A stretch of 64,000 nucleotides of DNA from Gemmatimonadaceae bacterium (GTDB taxonomy: Bacteria > Gemmatimonadota > Gemmatimonadetes > Gemmatimonadales > Gemmatimonadaceae). The position numbers and the translations under genes are program-made. The notes beneath the pieces are model-generated. The model was not told where the DNA came from. It saw only the letters and a program-made list of their open reading frames with translations, and made no database searches. The DNA lies in assembly GCA_037721215.1 (NCBI GenBank), contig JBBJNV010000006.1, positions 1-64,000 on the forward strand, in the 5' to 3' direction. Of the stretch, positions 43,145-51,874 are shown piece by piece; the first letter of the stretch is position 1, and each line of letters opens with the position of its first letter.

Positions 43145-44145
43145 CGCGTCTCCACCAAAGACCGCTCCAGGCGTCGCTCGCACTCGGCGAGAATCGCCGG
43201 CGTCATGTGGCCGCGGTCCGGAATTCGTGTGCTGATCCATAGATGTCGTGCCAGAGTGAGTAAATCATAAATCAGAATTGTAGTTCTCCCGACGCCATTG
43301 CGAACGGCGCGTTCGAGCAACGAAGTTCGAGCGTCGTCGAAAGCGAACGGCTCGCCGCGAAGACGAATCGACTGCTCCGTCATGTGCGCGAGAAAATTGC
43401 CGATGTCGAGCGCCGGATCGCCTTCGCAGAATTGATCGAGATCGAGGATGTAGAGCCGGTCACCAGCCACTACGATCTGGTCGCCATAAAAATCGCGATG
43501 TATCCCCGCGAAACGACCGGTGGGTGCACTGCCTGCCATTTCCCCGCACGCCGCCGCGACATCGCGGATCCGCGGATCCAGATCAGGTCTCGCGTCGGCC
43601 GCCTTCGAAAGCGCTGCATCGAGGATCGTAATCTCGTTCTCGATTGTGTGCCTGGTGGCACCCGCGACACCTGACAGGTGAATTTTTTGCGCGACATCCG
43701 CTGCGCGCTCCGCAAACCATGTGCGCTCCGCACCGGCCAGATATTCGCTTACCGGAGTTCCTTCCACCTTTACCGCCAGCCACATGCGCCAGTCAGAAAT
43801 TACGCCGGCAAGCTCAGGGACCGATATGCCGTCTGCGGAATGCGATCCGAATCCGGCGTCCCGGAGAGCGGTCATGACCCGAATCGTTTCGCGGTTCAGC
43901 CCCTTTGCTCTTACCTTGCCGAGGAGACAGATTTGGCGTTGCAGGCCGCGGTGTTGCACGTCGACACAATACTCGATCAGGCATCTTCGTCCTAGATGAT
44001 GTCGCACCAGGCGCACACCGCGGACTTTCAGCGATGGCGGATCGAGGGTGGGCAATGTCACGGAGCTTCGCAGCATCGCCTGCGCACGTTCCAGGTTCAG
44101 CGCGTCATCCAGCCATGGCATTGCCGGATCGGCGAATCCAGTCAC
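43141..44145 (-). CDS. APH-fold phosphotransferase (operon member 6)
   Basis: A 334-residue protein with an aminoglycoside/choline-kinase-type core: GIHRDFYGDQIVV (catalytic loop with Asp) and LYILDLDQFCEGDPALDIGNF (metal-binding DxD). The ATP-binding N-lobe is divergent. Such enzymes phosphorylate small alcohols, sugars or antibiotics. It lies between another APH-like gene and the barrel gene with four-base overlaps on both sides. Two kinases beside three glycosyltransferases and an exporter suggests phosphorylation of a glycosylated product or of its precursor. Confidence 0.78.
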   Translation of the reverse strand: MTGFADPAMPWLDDALNLERAQAMLRSSVTLPTLDPPSLKVRGVRLVRHHLGRRCLIEYCVDVQHRGLQRQICLLGKVRAKGLNRETIRVMTALRDAGFGSHSADGISVPELAGVISDWRMWLAVKVEGTPVSEYLAGAERTWFAERAADVAQKIHLSGVAGATRHTIENEITILDAALSKAADARPDLDPRIRDVAAACGEMAGSAPTGRFAGIHRDFYGDQIVVAGDRLYILDLDQFCEGDPALDIGNFLAHMTEQSIRLRGEPFAFDDARTSLLERAVRNGVGRTTILIYDLLTLARHLWISTRIPDRGHMTPAILAECERRLERSLVETR

Positions 44146-45422
44146 TCGTCGCCTCGAAGATGCCGTTCCGCCATCTCGAGAATCACTTCGATTTCCTGAG
44201 GCCAGGCGGTGCGATGGCGGCGGAATGGCTCCAGCGCCATCGCGAACAACGCCATCGCCGTCGCTGTGCGCAGGTCCTTCGCCGGTGGGAGCGGTGCGCG
44301 CGACTCATATCCGCCGATCAGACCGTCGATTGCCTCGCGGGCGTCCGATTCAGCAATTTCACTCCTCGCTGCACTGACCTTCAGTTTAGCAACGAAATTG
44401 CCGATATCGATTGCAGGAGGCCCGCTCGAGCATTCATCGAGATCGATGATCGTAGCCGCCGTTTCGTTTATCAGCACCTGGCTTGCATCGAAATCCCCGT
44501 GAATCGTGGCTCGCGCAGGTTCGACCGTTTCAACGACCCGCGCCAGATCACGCCCGAGCGCGGCCGCTCGTGGTGCAAGATCCGGACAGAGTGATCCCAG
44601 CGCCTTCACGGTTTGCTTCAGTCGCTTTATTGCGTCGTCGGCTCTCCATTCCGGGAGCGCGGCCGGGTCTTGTGCGTGGAGGCTGGCCAGTTCCCCACCA
44701 GCTGATGTTAAGCGCGTTCGGCTCGAAAGTCCGTCACGCAGCCCGGCGGCAAGTGACACGCCTTCGCACCAATCCATCGCCAGGAGACGATGGTGCATGT
44801 CGCAGCCGATCAGTCGCTGAATTCCAGCTGCACCGCTGTCGGAAAAGTGCATGGCTCTCGCGAGGGCAGGCCCGAAGCCGCGTGCCTCATACGCTCTGAT
44901 TACGACGGGGCGTTTCTCCACCGGCGTCAGCACGAGAACACACCGCCGCTCCGGCTTGTATGCGAGTACCGTCACTGCAGTTTCGATGGCTCTTGTCTTC
45001 AGCGGCTTGATTCGGAGCAGAAGTCGCTGCCGCGTTTTCGCATCGGCAAGCCGGATGAGCACAGGGATGTGGTCGTCGTTTGGAAATACGCAAAGCTCGA
45101 TCGCATGCTCGCCCATCACCACGCGACCCGGGCCTTCTGCCGTGTGCACAACCTTGCGCTGGTAAGCTTTGACGAGTTTGGCGCTGTCCCGCCGAAACGC
45201 CGTTGCGTAGTACCGTAGGTGCCGCGAATCCCGCGCTGATGCATAGGCCACAATGCAGGCCGTGGATGGCTTGAATCTCACGTAGGACACCGCCGCATCT
45301 GCCGGCAGCGTGAGACCATAAGAGGCTGCTGCGCCTGCGAGCGCCTCGGCATCCAATGCAGTCGCGAGACCCGGGAGCAGCGGCTGGCGCTTCGTCAGAC
45401 CCAGATCAGGCGATGCGAGCAC
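44142..45422 (-). CDS. APH-fold phosphotransferase (operon member 5)
   Basis: A 426-residue protein with TIHGDFDASQVLIN as catalytic loop and TIIDLDECSSGPPAIDIGNFVAKL as metal site. It shares the LD-x-D/E...G-x-PA-x-DIGNF pattern with the next gene, so the two are probably ancient paralogues. About 140 residues of extra N-terminal sequence precede the kinase core (ETAVTVLAYKPERRCVLVL). Starts with GTG at 45422, overlapping the ABC transporter stop by 17 bp, and its end overlaps the next start by four. Confidence 0.78.
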   Translation of the reverse strand: MLASPDLGLTKRQPLLPGLATALDAEALAGAAASYGLTLPADAAVSYVRFKPSTACIVAYASARDSRHLRYYATAFRRDSAKLVKAYQRKVVHTAEGPGRVVMGEHAIELCVFPNDDHIPVLIRLADAKTRQRLLLRIKPLKTRAIETAVTVLAYKPERRCVLVLTPVEKRPVVIRAYEARGFGPALARAMHFSDSGAAGIQRLIGCDMHHRLLAMDWCEGVSLAAGLRDGLSSRTRLTSAGGELASLHAQDPAALPEWRADDAIKRLKQTVKALGSLCPDLAPRAAALGRDLARVVETVEPARATIHGDFDASQVLINETAATIIDLDECSSGPPAIDIGNFVAKLKVSAARSEIAESDAREAIDGLIGGYESRAPLPPAKDLRTATAMALFAMALEPFRRHRTAWPQEIEVILEMAERHLRGDE

Positions 45423-47241
45423 TGCGCACCGGCGTTCTTGTCAGCTCGTTGCGGGCGCGCGACTGAGCGACATACAGCCGCGCGTACCTGCCGTTGGCCG
45501 CCATGAGTTCGGAATGAACGCCGCTTTCCGCCACTACTCCGTTCTCAAGGAAGACAATGCGGTCGCACGACGGAGCAAGGGCAAGGTCGTGGGTAATGAG
45601 CAGCGTGGTGCGGTGGCGGCCGAGCTGTTCCAGGGCCGTGGCAACCATCGCCCGATTGTCTTCATCGAGACCGGTGGTTGGCTCGTCGAGAAGAAGAATC
45701 GGACCGTTCCTGACCGCGGCGCGGGCAATTGCAATTCGCTGCCGCTGTCCGCTCGAGAGTGTAACGCCGCGCTCCCCAACCAGTGTATCGTAGCCATCGG
45801 GCAGCGCACGGATAAAAACATCCGCTCTCGCGATACGTGCTGCTTCCTCGACGGACTCACTCGTCGCGCCCTCTGATCCAAGAGCGATGTTGTCGCGAAT
45901 CGTCCCGGCAAAGAGCAGCGTATCCTGAAGCACGACGCTGATCTGCCCTCGCAGCGACTCGGTTGTGTACTCCCGCACATCACGGCCGTCAACCAGCAGT
46001 TTGCCTTCGCCGGCCTCATAGAGGCGAAGCATCAGACTCGCAATTGTGGACTTGCCCGCGCCGGATTCCCCGACGAGCGCTATTCGTTCTCCGGGCTCGA
46101 TGCTGAGATTGAATCCCCGCAACACGTCATGGCCCGGTTCGTAACCGAAGCGAACCTGCTCGAACCTGATCGCCCCCGTGAGCGCATGCGCGGGAACAGC
46201 ATCCGGCCGGTCTCTCAGCTCGGGCACGGTATCGAGAATGTCGAGCACGCGCTCACCCGCCGCCCCGGCTTTCGACAGGCGCCCCGTGTACTTCGCGAAA
46301 TCGCGCACCGGTTTGAAGGCGTTCTTCAGGTAAGTGAGAAACACGACCAGCCCGCCCAGCGTCATTGTGCCGTCGAGAACCATTCGCGCCCCGAACCACA
46401 GAACCAGCGCGGATGAGACCGCGATGAGTCCATCGACGGTACGCTCGAGTGCTGCTTCGATTCGCTTTGCCTTCACGCCGTCAGTCAGGCTCTTCGCGTT
46501 CTCGACCGCAAATGCAGAGGAAAAAACCTGCTCGAGCGACAGCGCTTTCACGAGCTTGATCGATCCGATCGACTCAGCCGCCGTGGCGGCCATTGCTCCT
46601 TCGCGCTTCCGCTGCTCCCGGGCCACATGCCTCAATCGCCTGGTAAGCGTAGCCGTGCGAAGCCAGAATATCGGAAGGGTCATGAGCGACAGCAGACCGA
46701 GGCGCCAGTCGAGCCACATCATCACGCCGATCATTCCCGTCACCATCAGAATATTGGTGAGAAAGGGCAGCATGGCGCCGACAGTGGCGTCCTTCAGAAG
46801 TCCGACATCCGAGATCACACGGATGAGCAGGTCGCCGCTCCGCGCCCTCGTGTGGTAAGAAAGGGGCAGGGCCTGGAGATGCCGGTAAAGATCCGAGCGC
46901 ACCTGCGTCAATACCCGGTTACCGACGAGGGCAAGCCCGACAGTGTTCGCGTATGCCGCCAATGCCCGCAAAGCCCCGAACGTGACGATCATCAGCGCCG
47001 AAATCGTGACGAGAGTCAGGGGTGATACGCCGCGGAGGATCCGAGGAAGATCGCTGGAAGACCCGACAGGATCGAGGACATGATCGATGACGAATTTGAT
47101 CGGCCACGGTTCGAGCAGGCGCATGCCGACTTCGCCGATTACGCCGACAGTCGACAAGGCGAGCAACTTTTTTTCCGCCATGATCTGCGGTCGGAATCTC
47201 CGGAAGAAGTTGAACAGCCCCGACGGCGAAGCGTGGGCCAT
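45406..47241 (-). CDS. type I ABC exporter, fused permease-ATPase
   Basis: A 611-residue half-transporter of the ABCB/MsbA kind. Six membrane helices come first (RLLEPWPIKFVIDHVL in TM1-2 region, MTGMIGVMMWLDWRLGLL in TM4), then the ATPase with Walker A VGESGAGKST, signature LSSGQRQRIAIARA, Walker B ILLLDEPTTGLDEDN and ITHD. It should work as a homodimer exporting a lipid, glycolipid or peptide. The ATG at 47241 overlaps the upstream stop by one base (TAATG). It is the transport step of this operon. Confidence 0.9.
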   Translation of the reverse strand: MAHASPSGLFNFFRRFRPQIMAEKKLLALSTVGVIGEVGMRLLEPWPIKFVIDHVLDPVGSSSDLPRILRGVSPLTLVTISALMIVTFGALRALAAYANTVGLALVGNRVLTQVRSDLYRHLQALPLSYHTRARSGDLLIRVISDVGLLKDATVGAMLPFLTNILMVTGMIGVMMWLDWRLGLLSLMTLPIFWLRTATLTRRLRHVAREQRKREGAMAATAAESIGSIKLVKALSLEQVFSSAFAVENAKSLTDGVKAKRIEAALERTVDGLIAVSSALVLWFGARMVLDGTMTLGGLVVFLTYLKNAFKPVRDFAKYTGRLSKAGAAGERVLDILDTVPELRDRPDAVPAHALTGAIRFEQVRFGYEPGHDVLRGFNLSIEPGERIALVGESGAGKSTIASLMLRLYEAGEGKLLVDGRDVREYTTESLRGQISVVLQDTLLFAGTIRDNIALGSEGATSESVEEAARIARADVFIRALPDGYDTLVGERGVTLSSGQRQRIAIARAAVRNGPILLLDEPTTGLDEDNRAMVATALEQLGRHRTTLLITHDLALAPSCDRIVFLENGVVAESGVHSELMAANGRYARLYVAQSRARNELTRTPVRSARIA

Positions 47242-48422
47242 TATCGCTCTCCGGCTGGCACCGGGGTTGCCATCGCGGCTTCCACCAACGCAAGGATTTT
47301 CCCCGCGACCATCCGCCACGTGTGCGACTTGACAATCGACTGCCGGGCTGCCGATCCAAGCCGCTCAGCCACCCCGGGGGACTCACGCACCCACTCGAGC
47401 GCGTCTGCAAACGCCCGCGCGTCGCCCGGCGGGCACAGCAATCCGTTCACGCCGTGCTGGATGATATCGGGAATCTGCCCAATGGCGCTCGCAACCACTG
47501 GAAGTCCGCTCGCCATGTACTCGTAAACCTTCAATGGCGAAAAATAAAAATCACCCTGCGGATATGGTGCAACCGCCACGTCCATGGACCTGAGCAGGGC
47601 GGGAATCAACTCCGGCTCGAGCGGCCCGGTAAACGTCACCGCGGCCTGCATGCCATCGGCAGCGAGCTGTGCTCCAAGCGTTGCCCGCTCAGGTCCGTCG
47701 CCACCAACAAGCAATCGTGTGTCAGCGTGACGGGCATGCAGTTGGGTGAAGGCGTCGGCGAGAACCGGGAGTCCATGCCACGGCTTGAGCGTCCCTACAA
47801 AGCCGACTGTGAAGACCCCAGGCTCGCGCGGGAAGAGTGGTAGGACTCCCGGATGAAACCGGTCGGGGTTCACTCCGTTCGGGACGACATGCACACGGGG
47901 GCTCACTCCGGAGTACCGGCAGAGGTATGATGCAACTTCAGCGGATACGACGACAATCGCGGAAGCCGCATCGAGCACACGTTGCGCGACCTGCTCCGCG
48001 CTTCCACGGTCGACGAGCCCACGATGCCGCGCCTGTTCCTCGATCAGCGGCGCGTTCACCTCGAGCACCCCCGGTATCCCCTCCTCGCGAGCGTACTCCA
48101 TTCCCGCATAGCTCCAAATGGAATAGCGCTCGTAAACGAAGTCGAACGGCCCGGCACCGCGCAGCATGGCCTGGAGTCCGAGGTTGGCACCGAGCGACGC
48201 CCGTTCGCGAGACGCTATGTCGCCTTTGGGAAGCGCCGACAGCCAGTAGACTCCCGCGTTACGCAGATCTTCCGGAGGATCTCCATCGAAGCGCGTGGCA
48301 AAGATCTCGACTTCGGCGCCATGCGCGATCAGCGCCCGCACGACTTCCTGGACGTGAACCGACGATCCCTTGGTGCCGAAGACCGGAACACCCGGGTCGG
48401 CGCAAACGTAAGCCACCCTCAT
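47241..48422 (-). CDS. family 4 glycosyltransferase
   Basis: A 393-residue GT-B enzyme: N-terminal Rossmann domain RVAYVCADPGVPVFGTKGSSVHVQEVVRAL and GT4 C-terminal domain VGFVGTLKPWHGLPVLADAF, then FSPLKVYEYMASGLPVVAS with the donor-site Glu. Motif spacing is normal. Its start overlaps the previous stop by one base (TGATG). Works in the cytoplasm on a membrane-linked or soluble acceptor together with the other two transferases. Confidence 0.88.
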   Translation of the reverse strand: MRVAYVCADPGVPVFGTKGSSVHVQEVVRALIAHGAEVEIFATRFDGDPPEDLRNAGVYWLSALPKGDIASRERASLGANLGLQAMLRGAGPFDFVYERYSIWSYAGMEYAREEGIPGVLEVNAPLIEEQARHRGLVDRGSAEQVAQRVLDAASAIVVVSAEVASYLCRYSGVSPRVHVVPNGVNPDRFHPGVLPLFPREPGVFTVGFVGTLKPWHGLPVLADAFTQLHARHADTRLLVGGDGPERATLGAQLAADGMQAAVTFTGPLEPELIPALLRSMDVAVAPYPQGDFYFSPLKVYEYMASGLPVVASAIGQIPDIIQHGVNGLLCPPGDARAFADALEWVRESPGVAERLGSAARQSIVKSHTWRMVAGKILALVEAAMATPVPAGER

Positions 48423-49693
48423 CAGGCCGCTTCTGCACCGCTGATACGGCCGACCGTGAAAAGCTTCCTCACCGCGGCTGAGTTACGATTGACACTAAAC
48501 TCGGCTTCAATCATCTGTCGGGCTGCGGCTGCGAGCCTGCACCGCATGTCAATGTCTGACAGCAGTGATTCAATCGCCAGGGCGAGTGCTGAAACGTCTC
48601 GTTCACCTACCAGGATCCCAGTCTCCCCGTGGCGCACCGCCTCGGGAATGCCGGCGACCGCGGTTGAGATACAGGGCGTTCCAAGTGCCATTGCTTCGAG
48701 CAGAACAGTCGGCAGTCCGTCGCGGTTGCCGTCGAGGCCGTTGACGCACGGCGCCGCGAGAACACTCGCCAAGCCAACCCGGTTCGCCATCTCGCGCTGC
48801 GGCAGCGGGCCGATGAGGGCCACCGTTTCTCCCAGTCGATGATTGGCGATCAACCCGCGCAGCTCGTCGTCCATCTCGCCAGATCCGATGATCTCGCAAC
48901 GCGCGCTGACGCCGCGATCACGCAGGACCCCCATCGCACGGATGAGGTCGTCGAAACCCTTCTTCTCAACAAGACGCCCGACGGCGACAACGATATTTTC
49001 CCGATTGCGGGGCGCGGAAAACGGAAAATTCTCGAGATCCAGGCCGTTGTAGATCCTGCGGACGCGGCCTGCAGCCGGACCGTAGGCTTTCCGGAGAAAC
49101 TTCTCATTGAAATCGCTGACCGTTACGACGGCGGCAGCATCGCCGAGCTTTCGCCTCAGTTCGGCGGCGTCGACAGTCTCGTGATAGATGTCCTTGGCGT
49201 GAGCAGTGAATGAAAATGGAATTCCCGTCAACCGCGACGCCATTCGCGCGACTGTCGCCGCAACGCTCGCAAAGTGCGCGTGGATGTGCGTGAAGCCACC
49301 CGCTGCCAATTCGCGTGCGAGCAACGCAGCCTGATAGACGTCCCGCTCGTCCTCGCCCGCGAACTGACCAAGCATCTGCCAGAAACGGGGAAGACTGTTG
49401 CCTGCAGTCGATAGCGCGGCCCAGAAGTCGGCCGTCCTTGGCCGTGCACTGGCGACAAAGCGAACAGGCGACCGGACGCGGGCCAACATATCCTGAAAAT
49501 GCGTATCGACAGTCGGACGAAGGGAGAAAATCTCGAGCGACAGACCGGCGCGCTCATGTGCGAGGATCTCCGAAACGATAAAAGTTTCCGAGAAGCGGGG
49601 ATACATTTTGACGATGTAGGCGACCTTGCAGTGCTCGAACGTTTCCGCGGGGGCCCCCCGAAACACGGGATCATGCGACGGCAAGAAGCTCAT
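48422..49693 (-). CDS. family 4 glycosyltransferase
   Basis: A 423-residue GT-B enzyme. It begins after a short leader with KVAYIVKMYPRFSETFIVSEILAHERAGL, then HIHAHFASVAATVARMASRLTGIPFSFTAHAKDIY, and has GRLVEKKGFDDLIRA and the donor motif DGLPTVLLEAMALGTPCISTAVAG. Closest in style to colanic-acid or exopolysaccharide GT4 enzymes. The ATG at 49693 overlaps the upstream gene by 23 bp; an earlier frame to 49807 lies inside that gene and is unlikely. Confidence 0.88.
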   Translation of the reverse strand: MSFLPSHDPVFRGAPAETFEHCKVAYIVKMYPRFSETFIVSEILAHERAGLSLEIFSLRPTVDTHFQDMLARVRSPVRFVASARPRTADFWAALSTAGNSLPRFWQMLGQFAGEDERDVYQAALLARELAAGGFTHIHAHFASVAATVARMASRLTGIPFSFTAHAKDIYHETVDAAELRRKLGDAAAVVTVSDFNEKFLRKAYGPAAGRVRRIYNGLDLENFPFSAPRNRENIVVAVGRLVEKKGFDDLIRAMGVLRDRGVSARCEIIGSGEMDDELRGLIANHRLGETVALIGPLPQREMANRVGLASVLAAPCVNGLDGNRDGLPTVLLEAMALGTPCISTAVAGIPEAVRHGETGILVGERDVSALALAIESLLSDIDMRCRLAAAARQMIEAEFSVNRNSAAVRKLFTVGRISGAEAA

Positions 49694-50879
49694 CAGCGAG
49701 ATGCGGGATCCGGGCAAGACCGTTGAAGTCGATGCGGTCGCGTATGCCTGCCGGCGACGCAACGTCCTGTCGCATCCAGTCGGTAAGCGCAGCAGGCGAC
49801 GTCTCATCGGGCATCATGACCGACAGCGCGCCCAAGTCTCGTAATCGCTCGGCGCGAATGAGCTGCTCCGTACGCGGACGCGTTCGGGGGACGATCAGCG
49901 CCGGCTTCTCCATTGAAAGCAGCTCGCAAACCGTGTTGTAGCCTCCCATCGCAATCACACGGTCGGCTCGCCGAAGAAGATGGGTGGGTTCGGACGAGAA
50001 TTCGACGAGATGCATTCTCCCGTGTTCGGTCGCGCGCTTAGTGAGCCTGGCGCGCGCAGCCTCCGGCATGAAGGGGCCCATGATAATCACTCCGACCGTA
50101 TCGTCTGGAAGTTCTGACTCCACAAACGCCGCAACGATCTGCTCACCGTCCTGCCCGCCGCCCACCTGACAGAGGACCATTCTGCTGGACTCGTCAATGG
50201 ATTCGAGAACTGTGGTCGAGGTAAAATCCGGCTCGCCAGTAAACCTGCCCGACGGGTCTAGATAGCCGGTGAAACGAACGCGCTCCGCCGTTTCGTCGGA
50301 CATCCGGTATTCGTTCAGGAGGTCGTAAACCGTCGGATCGCCGTAGACCCACACCCGGTCGTAATGCTCGGCGATAGCTTCCTCACTGCGTCCCTGCACC
50401 CATTCCCGCTCGACGGTGCCGGGATCGTCGAGGATGTCCCGAAGTCCCAGAATACACCGCGTACCGGCCTTCCGAAGGGCCGATAGCGTGGCGTCCAGCT
50501 CACCAAGGGCGCCGCGGGGCAGCTTGTCCACGATGAACAAATCCGGCTGAAACGCCTCAAGAGCAGCTTCGATCGTCCGCGCCCTGATGTTCGTGAGATC
50601 GCTTCTCGGAATCTCGAGATTCCTCGGGCGGTATTCGCCGCTGGCGGCCTTGGTGAGCGCGGGAAGGGTGATGCAGTCGATCCCCGGCGCCAGCGCCATG
50701 GCGTTCATTTCCTTGGCACCTGAAATCAGCAGCACAACGGCATTAGCCGGTGCCCCGGCAAGAGTCTGTGCGATGAGAGAATTACGCCGCATGTGGCCCA
50801 TTCCGATGGCGTCATGCGAATAAAGGGCAATTCGCGGTTTTCTGCAGGCGGGGGAGGCAACCTGGTCCGGTGCAGTCAT
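49671..50879 (-). CDS. MurG-like glycosyltransferase (COG4671-type), first gene of the operon
   Basis: About 402 residues with a GT-B fold of the MurG/GT28 sort: RIALYSHDAIGMGHMRRNSLIAQTL at the start, DLFIVDKLPRGALGEL, VLCQVGGGQDGEQIVAAF and RADRVIAMGGYNTVCELLSMEKPALIVPR with the Gly-rich nucleotide site. Members of this group often appear with a GT4 gene in actinobacterial and similar operons. No clear ribosome site; Met codons at 50897 and 50879 are both possible. It begins a seven-gene minus-strand operon with overlaps at every junction. Confidence 0.82.
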   Translation of the reverse strand: MTAPDQVASPACRKPRIALYSHDAIGMGHMRRNSLIAQTLAGAPANAVVLLISGAKEMNAMALAPGIDCITLPALTKAASGEYRPRNLEIPRSDLTNIRARTIEAALEAFQPDLFIVDKLPRGALGELDATLSALRKAGTRCILGLRDILDDPGTVEREWVQGRSEEAIAEHYDRVWVYGDPTVYDLLNEYRMSDETAERVRFTGYLDPSGRFTGEPDFTSTTVLESIDESSRMVLCQVGGGQDGEQIVAAFVESELPDDTVGVIIMGPFMPEAARARLTKRATEHGRMHLVEFSSEPTHLLRRADRVIAMGGYNTVCELLSMEKPALIVPRTRPRTEQLIRAERLRDLGALSVMMPDETSPAALTDWMRQDVASPAGIRDRIDFNGLARIPHLADELLAVA

Positions 50880-51045
50880 TCTGGTATTGCAGTGCATCTT
50901 CCACGCCTTGAGTAACAACCCGGTAACCTTCCGCAAAAATCCCTTGTTCGCGGTGACGCTGGCAGCGAATCACACCTGCGTCTCGTGCAACGTCACGATG
51001 TGGTAACAGGGATGTCTTGAGTGGGACGATTACACCATGCGCTGC

Positions 51046-51170
51046 GTCACGTTCCACCGAATTCTTGCCGGAACAGGCAAATCTTCTCCACCAGTGTCCG
51101 GGCAATACAGCACAACCGCTTACGAAGCAGGATGTGGCCGACCTCTGCACAAGGCGCGAGGAAGTCGAAC
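51046..51170 (+). pseudogene. fossil copy of the coiled-coil membrane-protein gene at 53273
   Basis: Bases 51046-51113 resemble 53164-53224 (shared ...GGCAAATCT, GTCCGGGC, then CAGCAC), and 51114-51170 resemble 53376-53433 (GTGGCCGACCT, AAGGCGCGAGGAA). So the same upstream flank and the middle of that gene occur here with the first 100 or so coding bases deleted. It has no open frame of its own. It is the main content of the interval 50880-51268, where no other gene is visible. Confidence 0.6.
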
Positions 51171-51215
51171 CAATTCACATCGAGGGAGACCCCCGTGAAG
51201 AATCTGGCGCCAATA

Positions 51216-51250
51216 TGTTAATCCATTGACACTATGTGAATGGATTAACA
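51216..51250. repeat. perfect 12-bp inverted repeat
   Basis: TGTTAATCCATT (51216-51227) and AATGGATTAACA (51239-51250) are exact inverted arms around GACACTATGTG, which itself contains CAC-TAT-GTG. It is AT-rich in GC-rich DNA, 18 bp beyond the stop of the minus-strand SRPBCC gene and about 340 bp before the glycosyltransferase operon. It may terminate the SRPBCC transcript or bind a dimeric regulator of the operon. No T run follows. Confidence 0.7.
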
Positions 51251-51268
51251 CAATCAATATGGTTGCGC

Positions 51269-51745
51269 TCAGCGAGCGGTTTCTGGCACCAGGCCCGGCG
51301 GGAAAATCTGCTCCAGGGCAGCGTTGCGATAGTCGAAAATACGCCTCAGCTGGCGCCTCACCAGCGGGTGAGCCAGCCTTCCAAGAACGCCGAAAGGAAG
51401 GGCGTAAACGACGCGGTCCTCGATGATCGTGTAGCCCTTGTCTTCCACGAAACGGTGTGAATGCACCCACTTTTCGTAGGGTCCGGTGAGCTGGCTGTCC
51501 TCGAATGCGTAGGGAGGATTCCACCGCGTAATCTCCGTGAGCCAGTTCATCGGTATTCCGTACAGCTTGATCGTGTAAACGATCAGGGCGCCCGGTCTCA
51601 TTACTATAGGAACTTCGGATCTGATACGAAATCCGAGTTCAGGCGGTGTCAACCGCTCCAGATTCTCCGCGGTTGCAAAAAACGAGAATACTTCGGGCAG
51701 GCGGCGCGGCACCCGGCTGCTGCGTTCGATCACATACTCTTTCAT
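51269..51745 (-). CDS. SRPBCC family protein
   Basis: A 158-residue protein with the START/polyketide-cyclase-like fold: RVPRRLPEVFSFFATAENLERLTPPELGF, then YEKWVHSHRFVEDKGYTIIEDRVVYALPFG and a C-terminal helix with FDYRNAALEQIF. It probably binds a hydrophobic ligand; similar genes accompany CarH/LitR regulators and carotenoid or photolyase genes. The ATG at 51745 has GGAG at good distance. It is divergent from the CarH-like gene and has its own promoter in the interval. Confidence 0.8.
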   Translation of the reverse strand: MKEYVIERSSRVPRRLPEVFSFFATAENLERLTPPELGFRIRSEVPIVMRPGALIVYTIKLYGIPMNWLTEITRWNPPYAFEDSQLTGPYEKWVHSHRFVEDKGYTIIEDRVVYALPFGVLGRLAHPLVRRQLRRIFDYRNAALEQIFPPGLVPETAR

Positions 51746-51790
51746 CAAATGCTCCGAGTGGAAAGCACGCAACCGGACGCGCGGACGAGA

Positions 51791-51819
51791 TATTTATCGA
51801 TCATCGGGCCATCTGTCAA
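51791..51819 (-). promoter_or_regulatory. sigma70-type promoter of the SRPBCC gene
   Basis: On the minus strand TTGACA (51819-51814), 17 bp, then TAAATA (51796-51791). The start site would be near 51784, about 40 bases before the ATG at 51745. The -35 box is perfect, the -10 box differs at two bases. It faces the promoter of the CarH-like gene 22 bp away. Confidence 0.7.
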
Positions 51820-51840
51820 GCAAAAGTTCAGCTTATAGCC

Positions 51841-51869
51841 TTGACACTACCTCGACAGACTTGGATTAT
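51841..51869 (+). promoter_or_regulatory. sigma70-type promoter of the CarH-like gene, leaderless
   Basis: TTGACA (51841-51846), 17 bp spacer, GATTAT (51864-51869). The ATG at 51875 starts five bases after the -10 box, so transcription would start at or next to the A of ATG and the mRNA would be leaderless. No ribosome site is present, which agrees. Confidence 0.7.
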
Positions 51870-51874
51870 CCCTT

